Below, one piece after another: positions 61,637 to 64,000 of a DNA stretch of 64,000 nt. Location: assembly GCA_002494625.1 (NCBI GenBank), contig DACH01000017.1:1-64000 (forward strand), written 5' to 3'. A program made the translations under genes and the position numbers. Source of the DNA: Archaeoglobus sp. UBA234 (GTDB lineage Archaea; Halobacteriota; Archaeoglobi; Archaeoglobales; Archaeoglobaceae). The notes below the pieces were generated by a model. The model searched no databases, was not told the DNA's origin, and saw only the letters and a list, made by a program, of their open reading frames with translations. Each line of letters starts with the position of its first letter. Within the stretch, counting starts at the first letter, position 1.

Positions 61637-62899
61637 ATGGAAAGGGTTTTAGAGTACCCGAAAGATCCGATTGTGACCTTTTCTAAGGAAGAGGAACTAT
61701 GGAGGAATATGGTTAGAGAATTCTGTCAGAAATACATTGAACCAAAATGGATTGAGGTTGATATTGAAGCTGAAAAGGATCCAATGAACATTCCTGTCGA
61801 TCTGATAAAGAAAATGGGGCAGCAGGGGTTGTTCTGCATACCATGTAGCGAAGAATACGGCGGGCAAGGAGGGACCTACACGATGGCAACCATAGCAACT
61901 GAAGAGATAGCCTATGCTGATCCATCTGTCGCTCTCGCTGTTTATGCTCTGCTAAATAATGGCTGGCCCTATGCTCTCGAACTTTTTGGAAGCGATGAGA
62001 TTTGCCAGGAGATTCTTCCAGAAGTTGCAAAGGGGGATGCTTTCTTCGGTATAGCTTCGACAGAACCCCAAGGTGGCTCTGATGTGGCTGGAATAAGGAC
62101 GACCGCTACAAAGAAGGGAGATGTATATGTTTTCAATGGAGAGAAGGCTTACATCAGTGGAGTTGGTGAGGTGCAAAAACTGGCATGGGGTGGAGGCTGG
62201 TTCCTGATAGCAAGAACGGGAGAGGCTGGACATAAAGGGCTTTCAGCCTTCGCATTACTGGCAAGAAAGAACGGGGAGCTTAATGATGGATGGAATCCCA
62301 CGCTCTACGAGGATATTGGAAGGCACGGGCTGACAACTGGTGGCTTTATACTGGATAACTTCGAACTTGAAAGCAAATACCTCATAGGAGAGGAGGGTAA
62401 GGGATTTTATCATGTGATGGAGGGGTTCAACTTAGCAAGAATAGTTGTTGCCGCAGCAACTGTGGGTGCGGCAAGATGGTTGCTTGAGAAAGCTGTAGAA
62501 TGGTTCAGAAACAGAAAACTCTTTGGCAGAAACATATCCTCCTTCCAGGGTGTAAGCTTCAAGTTTGCCGAGCTTTATGCCAGATGGGAAGCTGCAAGAT
62601 ACTTCGTTTACAGGGCTTCAAGACTTGCAGATAAGATTTATATGGAAAAAGACCCGAGTCTGAGCCCTAAGGATCTGAATGTGCCTGTGGCACTTGCAAA
62701 GAATTATGGTCCCGAAACATGTGTTGATTTAGCAGAGGAGGTTATGAAGTGGTATGGAGCTTATGCCTATACTAAGGAGGCTCCGATATTCAGAGCCTGG
62801 CTCGGGCCATTTTCCTATGTGATTGGAGCTGAAGGGGCGCAGAACATAATGAAAGTAATTATAGCAAGAGATATCATCGGCAAAGAGTTCATAAGGTAA
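61637..62899 (+). CDS. Acyl-CoA dehydrogenase
   Basis: The 420-residue flavin enzyme has the FAD/ETF motifs GIASTEPQGGSDVAG, LIARTG, RKLFGRNISSFQGVSFKFAE and a C-terminal stretch with AEGAQNIMKVIIARDIIG, whose Glu is in the EG-x position of the catalytic base. It oxidises an acyl-CoA; chain type (fatty, glutaryl, cyclohexenyl) is not settled. ATG 61637 has GGGAGG eight bases upstream. The next genes encode its electron acceptor EtfAB. Confidence 0.9.
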   Translation: MERVLEYPKDPIVTFSKEEELWRNMVREFCQKYIEPKWIEVDIEAEKDPMNIPVDLIKKMGQQGLFCIPCSEEYGGQGGTYTMATIATEEIAYADPSVALAVYALLNNGWPYALELFGSDEICQEILPEVAKGDAFFGIASTEPQGGSDVAGIRTTATKKGDVYVFNGEKAYISGVGEVQKLAWGGGWFLIARTGEAGHKGLSAFALLARKNGELNDGWNPTLYEDIGRHGLTTGGFILDNFELESKYLIGEEGKGFYHVMEGFNLARIVVAAATVGAARWLLEKAVEWFRNRKLFGRNISSFQGVSFKFAELYARWEAARYFVYRASRLADKIYMEKDPSLSPKDLNVPVALAKNYGPETCVDLAEEVMKWYGAYAYTKEAPIFRAWLGPFSYVIGAEGAQNIMKVIIARDIIGKEFIR

Positions 62900-62913
62900 A
62901 CCATGGTGATACC

Positions 62914-63684
62914 ATGGACATCATCGTTTGCGTCAAGCAGTCCTACGACGTCCAGCAAATCAAGTTTGATCCAAAAACAGGGGAGCCAATGCTTGCTGGA
63001 GCACCAAGAAAAATGAGTGATATGGACAGGAGAGCACTTGAAGAGGCTCTAAGAATCAGAGAAAAAGTTGGAGGGGTTGTGAAAACTGTCAGTATTGGAA
63101 CACCTGATTCAAGGGATGTTGTTAAGGAGATCTATGCAATGGGGGCTGATGAAGCCTACATTTTAACGGATTTAAAGCTTGAAAAGGCTGACCCCGATGT
63201 GACTGCGAGACTCCTCTCAGAGATGATAAAAAAGATTGGGAACTATGATCTTATTTTAAGTGGTGCCGCCTCAACAGATGGTTACAGCTGGCAGGTTCCT
63301 GCCAAGGTTGCAGCACATCTCAATCTCCCTTTTTTGCCAAATGCCATCTCAATTAATGTGAATGATGCAGTTATGGTTGATTGTGATCTGGGAGATGCGA
63401 TATACGACTACAAAGCACCTCTCCCATGCATGGTATCAGTTTCACTTGAAATAAACGAGCCCAGAATACCAACCCTCTCTGCCATTCTCAAAGCTTCGAG
63501 AAAGCCGTTCACAGAGTTCCACATAAAGGATTTTGAAGTCGATTTATCGCCAGAACTTGAGGTCATAAGCACAGCCATGCCAAAAGTAGCGAGAAAGAAC
63601 TTCATTGTTGATGCTTCAGATGCATCAAAGCTGGACGAAGTAAGGAAGATTGTAGATGAATTGAGAAAAGAGAATGTGATTTAG
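62914..63684 (+). CDS. etfB: Electron-transfer flavoprotein beta subunit
   Basis: The 256-residue EtfB has DIIVCVKQSYDVQQIKFD at the start, the EtfB core with DPDVTARLLSEMIKKIG and GAASTDGYSWQVPAKVA, and the recognition loop LPNAISIN. AMP or FAD binds here. GGTGATACC precedes ATG 62914. It carries electrons from the acyl-CoA dehydrogenase to FixC. Confidence 0.93.
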   Translation: MDIIVCVKQSYDVQQIKFDPKTGEPMLAGAPRKMSDMDRRALEEALRIREKVGGVVKTVSIGTPDSRDVVKEIYAMGADEAYILTDLKLEKADPDVTARLLSEMIKKIGNYDLILSGAASTDGYSWQVPAKVAAHLNLPFLPNAISINVNDAVMVDCDLGDAIYDYKAPLPCMVSVSLEINEPRIPTLSAILKASRKPFTEFHIKDFEVDLSPELEVISTAMPKVARKNFIVDASDASKLDEVRKIVDELRKENVI

Positions 63685-63692
63685 GTGATAGC

Positions 63693-64000
63693 ATGGAAGT
63701 AATGATCTACTCCGAGGATTTTAGAATTTTCAGAGAGCTTGTATCTGCTGCAGAAAGCCTAAAACCCGACAGGATTAGTGCCGCAGTCATAGGAGAGAGG
63801 AGTTTTGCAGAGGAGGCAAGAGGCTTCTGTGACAGGGTTTTATTTGTGGAGAGTGAACTGGATTATTCTCCCTCCGAATATGCCGAGATGCTATATCAGG
63901 CTGTGAATTCTTCTGATCCGCAGGTTTTGCTGGTTGGCGGTACTGCAAAGGGTACTCCCGTAGCCGCAATGGTTTCTGTTATGGTCGGAGAGCCCTGTGC
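63693..64000 (+). CDS. etfA: Electron-transfer flavoprotein alpha subunit, N-terminal part (runs off the window)
   Basis: ATG 63693 begins 8 nt after etfB with AGGTGA upstream. The frame stays open to the edge. The visible 102 residues (MEVMIYSEDFRIFRELVSAA ... VLLVGGTAKGTPVAAMVSV) match the start of EtfA, including GGTxxGxxxAxxV. It binds FAD in its C-terminal part, not seen here. Confidence 0.88.
   Translation, partial: MEVMIYSEDFRIFRELVSAAESLKPDRISAAVIGERSFAEEARGFCDRVLFVESELDYSPSEYAEMLYQAVNSSDPQVLLVGGTAKGTPVAAMVSVMVGEPC

Noticed and set aside
1..64000. CRISPR array
   Set aside because: No regularly spaced repeats of 24-37 nt were seen; the short repeats at 5146-5420 lack spacers.

Overview
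The window is archaeal chromosome, most likely from the order Archaeoglobales. The evidence is the gene set: proteasome-activating nucleotidase, the Rpo7-Spt4-S24e-S27ae-Kae1-Bud32 cluster, GatE, archaeal DnaG, the HerA-NurA-Rad50-Mre11 operon, TFE, a two-domain tRNA endonuclease of the Archaeoglobus type, a fused Fae-Hps, MfnB (methanofuran synthesis) and an ETF/FixCX/acyl-CoA dehydrogenase block. An activator-ATPase like those of benzoyl-CoA reductase or 2-hydroxyacyl-CoA dehydratase, next to a ring-hydrolase-like crotonase, hints at an aromatic- or fatty-acid-degrading member such as Ferroglobus or Geoglobus. That genus guess is inference. Many genes look leaderless, with a TATA box about 25-30 nt before the start codon; others have GGTGA or GGAGG ribosome-binding sites.

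Layout. 1-6870 is an AT-rich accessory region. It holds the end of a lamin-tail-domain protein, two different tyrosine recombinases, a TSCPD/zinc-ribbon mini-operon, a HEAT-repeat protein and short tandem repeats. It ends against a 5'-truncated substrate-binding-protein gene (6871-7581), so the right end of an integrated element, or a rearrangement, lies at about 6829-6898. 7583-10371 is the rest of a FecBCD-type metal-chelate or corrinoid importer with an alpha/beta hydrolase gene inside it. Two tRNA genes follow: Ser(GGA), apparently with a very short intron, and Gly(CCC).

11086-30454 is core genome. It has the minus-strand information-processing operon (15603 down to 12152), gatE, an SBP-ATPase-permease importer (20339 down to 17933), an RNA m5C methyltransferase with a partner protein and an ACT protein, a membrane-anchored transcription regulator, a RecJ/GAN-type DHH nuclease, fae-hps, tpiA, leuB/leuD and a TlyA-like methyltransferase. 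30504-41523 carries a bactofilin-like membrane protein, the Mre11-Rad50-NurA-HAS-HerA end-resection operon, a second HerA-like ATPase and DnaG.

41826-57641 contains a ferritin-like lipoprotein, TFE, a regulator divergent from a second importer whose binding protein has its two halves in swapped order, a CoA-disulfide-reductase-like flavoprotein, a PfkB kinase, TrpRS, EndA, a PhoU/TrkA-C protein, MfnB, a HisA paralogue, PRPP synthetase, HisB, HisA and PAN. 57860-64000 is a CoA-ester catabolic block: crotonase, activator ATPase, FixC, FixX, acyl-CoA dehydrogenase, EtfB and EtfA (cut by the window edge). Together these would take electrons from acyl-CoA oxidation to the membrane quinone pool.

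The most unusual items are the apparently circularly permuted binding protein (43961-44962), the atypical CX6C hook of Rad50, the likely AUU start of rps27ae, the 12-nt tRNA-Ser intron, and the unannotated small Cys-rich genes and palindromic operator of the mobile region.
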